Source: Ignavibacteria bacterium
GTDB taxonomy: Bacteria > Bacteroidota > Ignavibacteria > Kapaibacteriales > Kapaibacteriaceae
DNA length: 64,000 bases
NCBI GenBank assembly: GCA_016707005.1
Contig: JADJIQ010000005.1
Span: 558,001-622,000, forward strand
Direction: 5' to 3'
A program made the position numbers and the translations under genes. A model generated the notes under the pieces. It saw only the letters and a program-made list of their open reading frames with translations. It ran no database searches and was not told the origin of the DNA. Shown here in pieces: positions 50,580 through 59,520 of the stretch. Each line of letters starts with the position of its first letter. Position 1 is the stretch's first letter.

Positions 50580-51857
50580 ATGAGTACAACCGACACTACG
50601 AATACCGGACATCCTGAGGAATTGCACTGCTCGTTCTGCGGGCGGAGTTCTCGTGAGGTTGTGAGCCTGATCGCTGGTAAAGGTGTCTACATCTGCGACA
50701 TTTGCGTGCAGAATTCGGTTGAGATCCTCCGCAAGAATCAACCTGCTCCTACGCTACGTAGTGACGTGAAGTCACTGCCACGCCCCTCCGAGATCAAACG
50801 TCAACTCGACGGACACGTGATCGGACAAACCGAAGCAAAAGAGGTCCTCTCTGTAGCGGTCTACAACCACTACAAGCGCATTCAGGCTGAAAATCTCGTA
50901 AGCGCATTCGACGATGTTGAGATCGAAAAAAGCAACATCCTCCTCCTCGGTCCAACGGGAACCGGCAAAACGCTTCTGGCTCAGACTCTTGCTCGTATCC
51001 TTGATGTTCCGTTCGCTATTGCCGATGCAACAACGCTCACGGAAGCAGGATATGTAGGCGATGATGTTGAGTCGATCATCGTGAACCTCCTCCAGAATGC
51101 CGATTACAACGTAGAACGCGCCGAACGCGGCATCATCTATGTGGATGAGATCGACAAGATCACTCGCAAGAGTGATTCTGCGTCGATCACCCGTGATGTT
51201 TCCGGTGAAGGTGTTCAACAGGGTCTGCTGAAGATCCTCGAAGGGACGATCGCCGGAATTCCGCCAAAGGGTGGACGTAAACATCCGGAACAGCCCCTTA
51301 TCTATGTGAACACGAGGAACATACTGTTCATCTGTGGTGGTGCCTTTGAAGGTCTGGAAAAGATCATCGCCCGACGGAAGCGTCCGTCCACGATGGGCTT
51401 TATGGCACAGACTGCGGCCACGGTCGAAGAGTCGAGCGAAATGCTTCGGCTTGTAGAGCCGGAGGATCTGATGCGCTTCGGATTCATTCCGGAATTCATC
51501 GGTCGACTTCCAGTGATCTCTGCACTTGATCCACTCAGTGACGAAGCCATGCTGGACATTCTTACGAACCCGAAGAATGCCATCGTAAAGCAGTATCAGA
51601 AGCTGCTTCTCCTGGAAGGCATCGAGCTCCAGTTCGAAACGGACGCCCTCGTAAAGATCGTTACCAAGGCCAAATCTCGCCGCACAGGTGCACGCGCACT
51701 TCGCGGTGTGATGGAAGAGGTGATGAATCCGATCATGTATATGCTGCCCGATGCAGGCAATGTTCGCAAGTGTGTCATCACAAGCGAAGTGGTTGAGCGT
51801 GGTGCTGCCCCGCTTCTCGAACTCAGCGAACAGGCTACTGCCCGCGGCCGCGCATAA
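50580..51857 (+). CDS. clpX: ATP-dependent Clp protease ATP-binding subunit
   Basis: ClpX unfolds proteins and feeds them to ClpP. At 425 residues it has the N-terminal zinc domain (HCSFCGRSSREV...CDICV), Walker A GPTGTGKT, the pore loop GYVGDDVES, Walker B IIYVDEIDKI, and sensor arginine segments late in the AAA+ core. AGGGAA precedes ATG 50580. It overlaps the convergent glycosyltransferase gene by 23 bp. Confidence 0.97.
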   Translation: MSTTDTTNTGHPEELHCSFCGRSSREVVSLIAGKGVYICDICVQNSVEILRKNQPAPTLRSDVKSLPRPSEIKRQLDGHVIGQTEAKEVLSVAVYNHYKRIQAENLVSAFDDVEIEKSNILLLGPTGTGKTLLAQTLARILDVPFAIADATTLTEAGYVGDDVESIIVNLLQNADYNVERAERGIIYVDEIDKITRKSDSASITRDVSGEGVQQGLLKILEGTIAGIPPKGGRKHPEQPLIYVNTRNILFICGGAFEGLEKIIARRKRPSTMGFMAQTAATVEESSEMLRLVEPEDLMRFGFIPEFIGRLPVISALDPLSDEAMLDILTNPKNAIVKQYQKLLLLEGIELQFETDALVKIVTKAKSRRTGARALRGVMEEVMNPIMYMLPDAGNVRKCVITSEVVERGAAPLLELSEQATARGRA

Positions 51858-53043
51858 GCGCTCTTGCAAAGACGTCGTTCAACACCGTACGCGTGTGCTC
51901 CATAGCATACGTGCTGGTCACATAGTTGCGTCCTGCCTCTGCTAACCGCTCCCTTTCGGCCTCATGCGCAAGAAGATCCATGATGTGCACGGCGAGAGAG
52001 TCCGGCGAATCTCCAACACGGATCTCGTCATCAGCTCGGGCGCCCACCGGTTCGTGGCTTATCGGGGTGGTAATACATGCTACACCCATTGCCATCGCTT
52101 CTAGAAGCTTGTTCTGAAGTCCCGTTCCGATCCTCATCGGAGCAACGAAGACTCGAGACGCAGCATAGCATGAGCGGATATCGTCAACCCATCCGGTGAT
52201 CTCAACACGCTCTGATGCCAGTGCCCGCACACTTCGATGCGGCGATGCACCAGCGATCACAACTCGTGCATGAGGCATCGTTTGCCATACGATCGGCATG
52301 ATGGTGTTCACCAAGTAGATGGCGGCATCAACGTTGGGTGGGTAATTCATGTTGCCAACAAAGGCCACATCCACGGTCTTCGGAACATCCTGTGGAGCGA
52401 AATATTCCGTGTCTATCCCATTCGGTAGGACCGTTACGTTGTGTCCACCAGACCGGAACATCACGACCCGATCCTGTTCAGAGATGATGATATGTTCGTT
52501 GAACCAAGCAGCAGAACGCGACTCATACGCACGAACGGTTCGCAACTCACGCTTGTACAAAGGAAGCAAGTACCAGGGGGCTGTGGAGACCCTCTGCTCT
52601 GTCCCTCGAGAAAACGCGTCTTGGTAGTCGATGACCGATGGAGCGTGTGAACCGCTCTCGGCAAAGTAGGTGGCGGTGCGTATGAGCTGACAATACACAA
52701 GGTCCGGCTGTAGAGTCCGCAGGAGCTCTCTCACGCGCCTCTGAGCATGCGGAGAGAGAAAGTACCCTACTTGAAGCGGAAGCCCCCTCACAAACGAACG
52801 TAGCAGATTGAACACACGCGTTGTGAATGAGAGTGGCAAGACTGTGATCGAAGCACAGAAGGGGCTCACCATTGCCTGATGTTCTGCGGTGACCGGTACG
52901 TCTGAAAGCGCGATCACATGCACCTCATGTCCCGACGCTGCGAGATTCTTGAGGTGTTGGTATGCGCGAAGTTTATCACCCTTCTCAAGCGGATAGGGAA
53001 ACCGCGAGAGGATAACGGCGACTTTGGAGGGTGGGCAACTCAT
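51835..53043 (-). CDS. GT4-type glycosyltransferase
   Basis: A 402-residue GT-B glycosyltransferase. The N-terminal half starts VILSRFPYPLEKGDKLRAYQHLKNLA, as in the sugar transferases of exopolysaccharide systems (the group that also contains the EpsH-associated transferase). The C-terminal half carries VAFVGNMNYPPNVDA and the UDP-sugar EX7E-like region VAPMRIGTGLQNKLLEAMAMG. No secondary-metabolite or capsule cluster is adjacent. The substrate is not readable. The 3' end overlaps clpX. Confidence 0.88.
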   Translation of the reverse strand: MSCPPSKVAVILSRFPYPLEKGDKLRAYQHLKNLAASGHEVHVIALSDVPVTAEHQAMVSPFCASITVLPLSFTTRVFNLLRSFVRGLPLQVGYFLSPHAQRRVRELLRTLQPDLVYCQLIRTATYFAESGSHAPSVIDYQDAFSRGTEQRVSTAPWYLLPLYKRELRTVRAYESRSAAWFNEHIIISEQDRVVMFRSGGHNVTVLPNGIDTEYFAPQDVPKTVDVAFVGNMNYPPNVDAAIYLVNTIMPIVWQTMPHARVVIAGASPHRSVRALASERVEITGWVDDIRSCYAASRVFVAPMRIGTGLQNKLLEAMAMGVACITTPISHEPVGARADDEIRVGDSPDSLAVHIMDLLAHEAERERLAEAGRNYVTSTYAMEHTRTVLNDVFARALMRGRGQ

Positions 53044-53079
53044 CGGTAAGGACGAATATACCCACCCTCAATGTCACGG

Positions 53080-54684
53080 TTATCGAACAACGACCATTGC
53101 CTGTGTTCTACGATCGCCGTTCGCTCTCAACTGCACCATGTAGGTGCCACTTGGGAGAGCACTCACGGCGAATGGAGTGGTGTACTCACCTGCGGCTTGT
53201 TCTTGATTCACGAGCGTAGCAACGTGGAAGCCGATGCTATCAAACACCTCAAGGCGAATGTACTGCGTGGTGCTAAGGGAGTACCGAATGTTCGCTTCTG
53301 AGCGAACCGGATTCGGCGCGATGGGATCAAAACGGAAGCCATTGCCAACTTCGGTCTCGGCAACGCTTGTTGGTGAGGTCTTGATGACGGGAACTGTTGT
53401 GAAGTCACCGAACAATACTGTTCGGATCACATTCGGATCGGCACCGAACCACTGTTGCAGAACACTGGCATAGATCTGTCGGAAGTCGTGCTGCATCTTG
53501 AGATTGCCGTTCTCCAGATCGGTCAAGCTCGGATTGTTTCCTACAATGCCGTCCTGCACCGGTATACCAAAGAAGAACAACGGAGCAGCCGTGCCGTGGT
53601 CGGTCCCCAAGCTTTCATTTGATGCGACGCGTCTGCCGAACTCAGAGAACGTCATCGAAACCACGCGTTCACCTACACCGAGTTTCTCGATATCCTTCTG
53701 GAAGGCAGAGACAGCATCGGAAACCTGCTTCAAGAGTCCGGCATGTGCACCGAGAGTTGTGTCCGCTCCATCAACCTGTGCAGAGTGTGTATCGAACCCC
53801 GTCATCTGCACCACATAGACCCGCGTCTTCATGCCGCCGGCGATGAGCCGAGCAACGATCTTCAACTGGTCTGCAAGCTTATTCGCTGTTGGATAGGTCT
53901 CAATGTTCTGAGCCTTATCTGCAGCGGCCTTGATCACCGTTGAATACTGCATCGATTTGTTCTGCACCTCACGAACGTAGGTGATGTTCTCCGATGCGAA
54001 CTTTGTTGACGGAAGATCAGAGCCCGGTGCGTCGGAGCCACTGACCAGACGATAGAATGACTCCGGATCTTGCAGAGCGATCCCCATGGACTGATGCTGT
54101 AAGCCGGTGAGTGCCAAACCAACAACAGCCGACATCTGAATGGCGATCGGATCGGGCATCGTTGTGTTCGGATATCCCTCGGGATAGTTTGGATACTCTC
54201 CATTGAGATACCGTCCAAGCCAGCCTGTGGTCTCATTGATGTTGGAAGCGCTGCCACTCATCCAGATATCGGTTGACCGAAAGTGCGAGAGGTTCGGATT
54301 CGGATAGGTAACGCCCTGCACGAGATTCACCTTCTTCTGTCCCCAAAGCTCATGGATGCCGGTCATCACAGGATGAACACCAACGTCATCCCGGAACTTC
54401 AAGACCTTGTTCTCGGGGATGGCAATGTTTCCCCGAAGCCCCATATACGTACTGTAGTCACTCAACGGGATCACGGTGTTCAGTCCGTCGTTACCACCAT
54501 TGAGCTGGATAAGGACCAAGACTCTGTCGGTCTCTGTTTCTACGTTGAAGAGATCGTGCAGTGCCGGACCGTCAAATGCATGAAGCGGGATCCCGTTCAT
54601 GAACATCGGAAGAGCTAGTGCACCGGTTGTGCGTGCGAGGAATGATCTGCGATCGATTCCGTTCTTGGGCGTTTGGTTTTTCAT
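53080..54684 (-). CDS. DUF1501 protein with Tat signal and T9SS sorting domain
   Basis: A 534-residue protein. It begins with a twin-arginine signal (GIDRRSFLARTTGALALP), so it should leave the cytoplasm folded, through Tat. The body is DUF1501, an alkaline-phosphatase/sulphatase-superfamily domain (LIQLNGGNDGLNTVIP at the start, TGFDTHSAQVDG and MTFSEFGRRVASNESLGTDHGTAAP later). A T9SS sorting domain occupies the end (FRFDPIAPNPVRSEANIRYS onward), so it should then cross the outer membrane. The start is ATG 54684 behind GAGGAG. It lies 10 bp behind its DUF1800 partner. Confidence 0.85.
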   Translation of the reverse strand: MKNQTPKNGIDRRSFLARTTGALALPMFMNGIPLHAFDGPALHDLFNVETETDRVLVLIQLNGGNDGLNTVIPLSDYSTYMGLRGNIAIPENKVLKFRDDVGVHPVMTGIHELWGQKKVNLVQGVTYPNPNLSHFRSTDIWMSGSASNINETTGWLGRYLNGEYPNYPEGYPNTTMPDPIAIQMSAVVGLALTGLQHQSMGIALQDPESFYRLVSGSDAPGSDLPSTKFASENITYVREVQNKSMQYSTVIKAAADKAQNIETYPTANKLADQLKIVARLIAGGMKTRVYVVQMTGFDTHSAQVDGADTTLGAHAGLLKQVSDAVSAFQKDIEKLGVGERVVSMTFSEFGRRVASNESLGTDHGTAAPLFFFGIPVQDGIVGNNPSLTDLENGNLKMQHDFRQIYASVLQQWFGADPNVIRTVLFGDFTTVPVIKTSPTSVAETEVGNGFRFDPIAPNPVRSEANIRYSLSTTQYIRLEVFDSIGFHVATLVNQEQAAGEYTTPFAVSALPSGTYMVQLRANGDRRTQAMVVVR

Positions 54685-54694
54685 GTTCAGCTCC

Positions 54695-56389
54695 TCAACC
54701 AAGTTGGAATTCCGCCATGCGGAACATGTATTTGAAAAGCCGATCAAGATTGGTCTTCACGGCGGTCCTGGCAGCGGCGTTGGACTGATTACTGAAGTAG
54801 GCATTCCACACATCGCCCCATTCATAATATCGACCACCACTCATCAGAACTTCTTCGGCTAGCATCATCCTGGTCTCTTCGGAGAACGGGACAGCGAACA
54901 TCAATTCATTGATCTGATCGATCAGTTTGAGTGAATCCTCTACGTCGGTGAATGTCTTCACAAACTCCGGCGAGTCCAGGATTGGCTTCCGCCCGAGTGC
55001 ATTATTGTTCACGAGCAGGGAGTCCGTGAACCCATTGCGAAGTGGCAGAGTAGCTGTTGTTAGCCAAATGCGGTAGAAGTCCGGTGACTGGTAGTATGCC
55101 TCCCATCCCGCAACACTCGCCGGTTCAACGAGATCCATCTGCAATCCTGCCAGTGCGGTTGGGAACGCTTGATAGAACCGATTATACAACGAAGGGTCCG
55201 TTGGGGGTGTCCAGGTCGTAGCGGTTCGCATCAGTCCCAACACGAGATCTGCCGGACTCCGCAACTGAGCGCCGCGGAGTTCTGCTTCAAAGAAGTGTTC
55301 GGATGCAAGTAGCTTACGCAACACCGGTCCAATCACAAATCCATTCTGCTTGAGTTCTGATGCCAGCGGGATGAGAACCTCATCATCCACTTCCGGCGGT
55401 ACATAACTGTTCACGAACCAGCGATAGAGCTTGCCAACGATGTAGTGCGCGGTGGCATTCTGTTCGAAGATCATATCGATCATCTCGTACAGCTCGTCTT
55501 TTCCGCCATTGACGCCCGTGCGCCCCTTGATCACCTTGTTCTGATAGCGCTGTGAGAACTGCTTGTCCGTTGTGTCGTGATTGTTTGCAACGAATACAGT
55601 ATTCGGATTGTCGGCGAACATCGGCGGAGTCTTCGGCTCATTGTCGCGCAGATCCCTGTCACCCGTTGTGAACACAAGATCTCTCGTACCAAAGTCTCTC
55701 CACCCGGTGAGGACCTTGGCTGCAGCCTGCACGTCTTGTTCAGTATACGTAGTGTAATCGCCCTGAGAGATCTCCGGTCCCTTACCGATGGTAAAGAGCT
55801 CTTGCAGTTCACGTCCGTAATTCTCGTTCGGACTCTTCTTTGTGTTCGTGTTGCCGTTGAGGTATCGGAGCATTGCTGCATCAAGGGAGACCCTGCGCGT
55901 CATGTCCTTGAAATTGCCGAAGGCATTCGCGCGAAGGTAGGCAAGCAGGTTGAAGGAGAAGATGCCATTCTGCACCGCACTCATTTCTGTTGCGAAATGG
56001 TTGGACCAGAAGACTGTGAGCTTTTCATGGATCGAGACGGGGTCGTGGATCATGTTCCGAACCCACCAGGTCTTCGTGATCCCATTGTAGAAGCCGCTCC
56101 CCTTTGTCACGTCATAGCCAGTTGACGTGGACGGGTCATTCCTGTCGGAGATCACCACCGTCTTTGTCCAGACCTGACCTTCATCTGGCACCCACTTCGA
56201 TCCATCAGCCGAATTCACGGGAGGATCCTTCTTGGGAAGGGGCGTGAAGAGCTTGGTAAGGGTCTTGTCCAACCCATCTTTCACCGCCTGGTTCAACTGC
56301 TCATTGGATGCGCCGAAAGAAGCTCGCCGCAGCAAATGTGCTGCTTCCCTCCTCGTCCAGGCTCCGGAATATGCCGTAAGCTTTGCCAT
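54695..56389 (-). CDS. DUF1800 protein
   Basis: A 564-residue protein of the DUF1800 family, which nearly always sits next to a DUF1501 gene and is thought to act with it in an extracellular or periplasmic process. It contains HLLRRASFGASNEQL at the start and the NENYGRELQELFTIGKG signature near the middle; YTEQDVQAAAKVLTGWR follows. No obvious signal peptide is seen: either export uses an unusual route or the partner carries it. The start is ATG 56389 with GAGGGA upstream; a longer frame (to 56452) has no signal character either. Confidence 0.88.
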   Translation of the reverse strand: MAKLTAYSGAWTRREAAHLLRRASFGASNEQLNQAVKDGLDKTLTKLFTPLPKKDPPVNSADGSKWVPDEGQVWTKTVVISDRNDPSTSTGYDVTKGSGFYNGITKTWWVRNMIHDPVSIHEKLTVFWSNHFATEMSAVQNGIFSFNLLAYLRANAFGNFKDMTRRVSLDAAMLRYLNGNTNTKKSPNENYGRELQELFTIGKGPEISQGDYTTYTEQDVQAAAKVLTGWRDFGTRDLVFTTGDRDLRDNEPKTPPMFADNPNTVFVANNHDTTDKQFSQRYQNKVIKGRTGVNGGKDELYEMIDMIFEQNATAHYIVGKLYRWFVNSYVPPEVDDEVLIPLASELKQNGFVIGPVLRKLLASEHFFEAELRGAQLRSPADLVLGLMRTATTWTPPTDPSLYNRFYQAFPTALAGLQMDLVEPASVAGWEAYYQSPDFYRIWLTTATLPLRNGFTDSLLVNNNALGRKPILDSPEFVKTFTDVEDSLKLIDQINELMFAVPFSEETRMMLAEEVLMSGGRYYEWGDVWNAYFSNQSNAAARTAVKTNLDRLFKYMFRMAEFQLG

Positions 56390-56512
56390 AGTTCCCTCGT
56401 GCTTGAGTTCTGCTCTTTCCCTCGTTCCATCAAACCCGGCCTCAGTGTTCATAAGGCATAAGGGGTTTAATACGTGGAATATACCATGATGATGAGGAGA
56501 GTTACGACGTAG

Positions 56513-56533
56513 GGGCGAGGCCCCGCCTCGCCC
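56513..56533. repeat. GC-rich palindrome GGGCGAGG-CCCCG-CCTCGCCC
   Basis: A perfect 8-bp stem with a 5-nt loop, preceded by GTAG. Palindromes of this kind, of the form GTAGGGGCGAGG..., are dispersed in many environmental bacterial genomes. It stands between the DUF1800 gene and the GTTACGGG array. Confidence 0.6.
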
Positions 56534-56550
56534 GGGGCAACGGTGTTATA

Positions 56551-56676
56551 CCGGGGTTACGGGGTTACGGAGTTACGGGGTTACGGGGTTACGGGGTTAC
56601 GGAGTTACGGAGTTACGAGGTTACGGGGTTACGGGGTTACGGGGTTACGGGGTTACGAGGTTACGACGTTACGGGG
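56551..56676. repeat. GTTACGGG octamer array
   Basis: About sixteen 8-bp units of GTTACGGG with variants GTTACGGA and GTTACGAG. The same word forms the array at 9936-9968. It reaches into the 3' end of the membrane-protein gene at 56653: the stop TAA and the codons just before it lie in or at the array. Confidence 0.9.
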
Positions 56677-57225
56677 CGTCGTTACGCGTTTGATGGCGGA
56701 ATTGAGCGAGTTTTCGTTCTCCACGAGGTCTTGGGCGGTTGCATTGATCATCCGCACCTTCCGGATGTCAATGAAGGATAGTCTACGGCGGACGATCGAT
56801 TGAAGGAGACAGATCTCGATGTAGTTAGAGAGAAATGCAACGTATTCAAGCGGAAGGGGCTTACGAACAACAAATCCGAAGCGTTCGATGGTGTGGCTTG
56901 AGAGGAAGTACATCGTTCCGCGAAGCTTGGTATCCATTGGTACTTCGCCGGCTCTGATGGCATCGAGGAGCCCCTTGATCCCAACTCCCAGATGACTGAG
57001 GAGGATCTGCTGGCTCACGTTCTTTTGCCCAAAGAAATCCCAAGTAGTGCCGAGATGCAGTTCCAGCCTGCCGGATCCAAAGGGCTGTGTGAAGAACATC
57101 GGCGAATAGTAGCGATACAGGCCCAACCGTTTGAAGAGTGGTGTTGTGATGTAGCGGCCCACACGAAAGGCGAGCACAGCCACAAACACCCATAGAAGAC
57201 TCAGCCCAATGGTAGCGAGTATCAT
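56653..57225 (-). CDS. membrane-anchored protein of unknown function
   Basis: A 190-residue protein with an N-terminal membrane span (about residues 4-22, ATIGLSLLWVFVAVLAF) and a mostly helical remainder (DFFGQKNVSQQILLSHLGVGI, VAFLSNYIEICLLQSIVRRRL). No family recognised. Translation ends inside the GTTACGGG array (residues NVVTS). It starts 97 bp from the divergent P-type ATPase gene, which may be why they share a neighbourhood. The start is ATG 57225; no leader or promoter was recognised. Confidence 0.6.
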   Translation of the reverse strand: MILATIGLSLLWVFVAVLAFRVGRYITTPLFKRLGLYRYYSPMFFTQPFGSGRLELHLGTTWDFFGQKNVSQQILLSHLGVGIKGLLDAIRAGEVPMDTKLRGTMYFLSSHTIERFGFVVRKPLPLEYVAFLSNYIEICLLQSIVRRRLSFIDIRKVRMINATAQDLVENENSLNSAIKRVTTPRNVVTS

Positions 57226-57309
57226 GGTACCAACATCGTCCGGATAACGTTATCGGAACGTGATGTTCACGGTGTGCAACAGTAACCTCTGCGCAACATC
57301 ACCATGAGC

Positions 57310-57317
57310 TAGTTTTG
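57310..57317 (+). promoter_or_regulatory. -7 promoter element of the P-type ATPase gene
   Basis: TAGTTTTG, an exact TAnnTTTG, four bases before the ATG at 57322. The message is probably leaderless, and the short N-terminus of the product is therefore likely real. Confidence 0.65.
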
Positions 57318-57321
57318 TGCA

Positions 57322-59520
57322 ATGGCAAAGTCCCTTGGCACGATCGCACTGGAGAATACACTTACACCGTTCAATGTGGTGAATGTGGTTCTCGTTGCGG
57401 GACTGTATTCCGTCTATCTCCTCAATGATGATCAGCGCCTTGCTCTGGACTCCGTAGGGATCATTACGGTGATCGTTGCCAACACGGCCATCGCCATCGT
57501 TCAGGAATGGCGGGCACACCGGACGCTCGAAAAGGCCGTGTTATCGGTGAAGACGGCTGATGTCCATGTAGACGATGTCCTCGTCATCAAACGCGGGGAC
57601 GTAATACCTGCAGACGGCATCGTGGTCACCTCTGAAGAGTGCGAGCTAGACACATCGCTTCTTACCGGTGAGACACATCCCCTAACACTGCATATCGCGG
57701 ACGTTGTTCATGCAGGCACGTTCTGTGTTGCCGGTGCCGCTACGATACGCGTGACGGCCGTTGGACATGACACAATGGCACAGCGAATTGAAGCAACCGC
57801 AAAACGTGTCGATCTCACTGCTTCGCCCCTTCAAAGAACGGTCAACAAGATCTTTGAATGGTCCTTCGTCATGGCTCTGGTTCTCGCCCTCATCGATGTA
57901 TCCGTAGGCGCAACAACCATCCTCCATGATGTGGACCGTGTTCGTCGTGTTGCAACTCTTCTGCTGGGTCTCATCCCGGAAGGTCTCGTATTCTTCTCGA
58001 CCATTACCCTCACATTGGGTCTCATTCGCATCGCACAACGAGGCGTGGTGGTGCAGAAGCTGGCAGCATTGGAATCGTTCTCTCGTGCAAGCGTGGTCTG
58101 TTTGGATAAGACTGGCACGCTGACAATGAACCGGCTACAGGTGGAGCGCATAGTCCCCATCGGTGCCGTTTCCGAGTCAGAATGTAGGGGGCTCCTTGGC
58201 TCCTTTGCCCGTTCCATTGGTGATGAAGGACAGGTCATCGAAGCACTGCAACGCGCTGACACACAGTCGGAACCGCTTGATCCAGTACAACGCATCCCGT
58301 TCTCTTCGTCGCGTAAGTACAGCGCGCTTCGATGGGAATCCGGACCGTGGTACACTCTTGGTGCTGCCGAACGTGTACTCACAATAGCGCATGCTGAATG
58401 GGAGACGATCGACAGATTGGTAAAGGCGAACGGAATCGATGAGATGCGAACCTTGGTCTTCGCTCGGTCTGGTGAAAACGGTCACGATGTAGTGGGCGCA
58501 ACCATGGAGCCCCTTTGTTTGATCTCGCTGGATGATGAGATCAGACCGGAAAGCGCTGCTACCCTTCAGCTCTTTGATGAGATGGGGATTCGCACGATGA
58601 TCCTCACCGGCGACGCACCGGGTCCGGTTCGATCGTTGCTGCGAAGGCTAGGCCTGGAACATTCGGACATTGACGTGAGGTCCCGACTCTCTCCAGAGGA
58701 CAAACAGGAGATCGTACGGACGCTGCGCACCACGGAGCATGTTGTGATGATCGGTGATGGTGTGAATGATCTGCCGGCCATTAAGGAGGCATCGGTTGGG
58801 ATCGCTATGTCGGACAGTGCTCCTGTCACAAAGCTTGTGGCCGACGTTGTTCTTGAGCATGCCACGTTCGCTGAGTTCCCGGAGATGATCGCCGAAGGAA
58901 GAGCAGCCATTCGCACCGTCCTCAGTGTTGCGAAGCTCTTTCTTGCAAAGAACGTGATCCTTGTTGCGATGAATGCCTTTGCCGCGATCAACATTGCACC
59001 GTATCCGCTTACGCCTCGCCGCGGAGCACTTCTCAGCATCATCTCTGTTGGCATACCATCGATGTTCCTCGCGGCAACGGCACGCGTACGCAGAACAACC
59101 CATCATTTCATTCGAGAATTGTTCACGTTCGTTGCCGTAGCCGGATGCAGCGCCGTTGTTTCATCGCTGTTGGTTGCCAGCATGTTTTCAACGTCAGTCG
59201 ATCTTCATGATCGTATGTTGTTTGCATTCCTTGGCAGCCTTTGTTGGTCATTCATTGTGGTGGATGACCTTCCGCGATCAACGCGTATGTGGGCAGGAGT
59301 GGTTGGATTCTCCAGCCTCGCGTTGTCCATTGCGCTTGCCCTGACGGATGTTTCTGTATTCCCGCTATCGGTCATTCAGAGCTTCTATGAGATCGGTGGT
59401 CCGGGAAGCATGACCGGCGTTGGCATCATCGGCTGCGCCGCCATCGGCATAACGTTTTCCATCGCTGGTCATGGTCTCATGCGTTGGGTATCTTCGCGAA
59501 CCCACCAACACAAAGCATGA
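57322..59520 (+). CDS. CtpE-like P-type cation-transporting ATPase
   Basis: A 732-residue P-type ATPase that moves a cation by autophosphorylation. Phosphorylation motif DKTGTLTMN (near 260), the TGD and GDGVNDLPAIKEA hinge motifs, and the PEGL membrane motif LIPEGLVFFS are seen. The PEGL helix and the TGETHPL actuator loop place it with the CtpE type (linked to calcium in mycobacteria) rather than heavy-metal CPx ATPases, and no metal-binding N-domain exists. It starts directly at the first membrane-proximal segment and lacks the 40-60 residue N-terminal extension usual in the group. The stop overlaps the GT39 start. Confidence 0.85.
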   Translation: MAKSLGTIALENTLTPFNVVNVVLVAGLYSVYLLNDDQRLALDSVGIITVIVANTAIAIVQEWRAHRTLEKAVLSVKTADVHVDDVLVIKRGDVIPADGIVVTSEECELDTSLLTGETHPLTLHIADVVHAGTFCVAGAATIRVTAVGHDTMAQRIEATAKRVDLTASPLQRTVNKIFEWSFVMALVLALIDVSVGATTILHDVDRVRRVATLLLGLIPEGLVFFSTITLTLGLIRIAQRGVVVQKLAALESFSRASVVCLDKTGTLTMNRLQVERIVPIGAVSESECRGLLGSFARSIGDEGQVIEALQRADTQSEPLDPVQRIPFSSSRKYSALRWESGPWYTLGAAERVLTIAHAEWETIDRLVKANGIDEMRTLVFARSGENGHDVVGATMEPLCLISLDDEIRPESAATLQLFDEMGIRTMILTGDAPGPVRSLLRRLGLEHSDIDVRSRLSPEDKQEIVRTLRTTEHVVMIGDGVNDLPAIKEASVGIAMSDSAPVTKLVADVVLEHATFAEFPEMIAEGRAAIRTVLSVAKLFLAKNVILVAMNAFAAINIAPYPLTPRRGALLSIISVGIPSMFLAATARVRRTTHHFIRELFTFVAVAGCSAVVSSLLVASMFSTSVDLHDRMLFAFLGSLCWSFIVVDDLPRSTRMWAGVVGFSSLALSIALALTDVSVFPLSVIQSFYEIGGPGSMTGVGIIGCAAIGITFSIAGHGLMRWVSSRTHQHKA

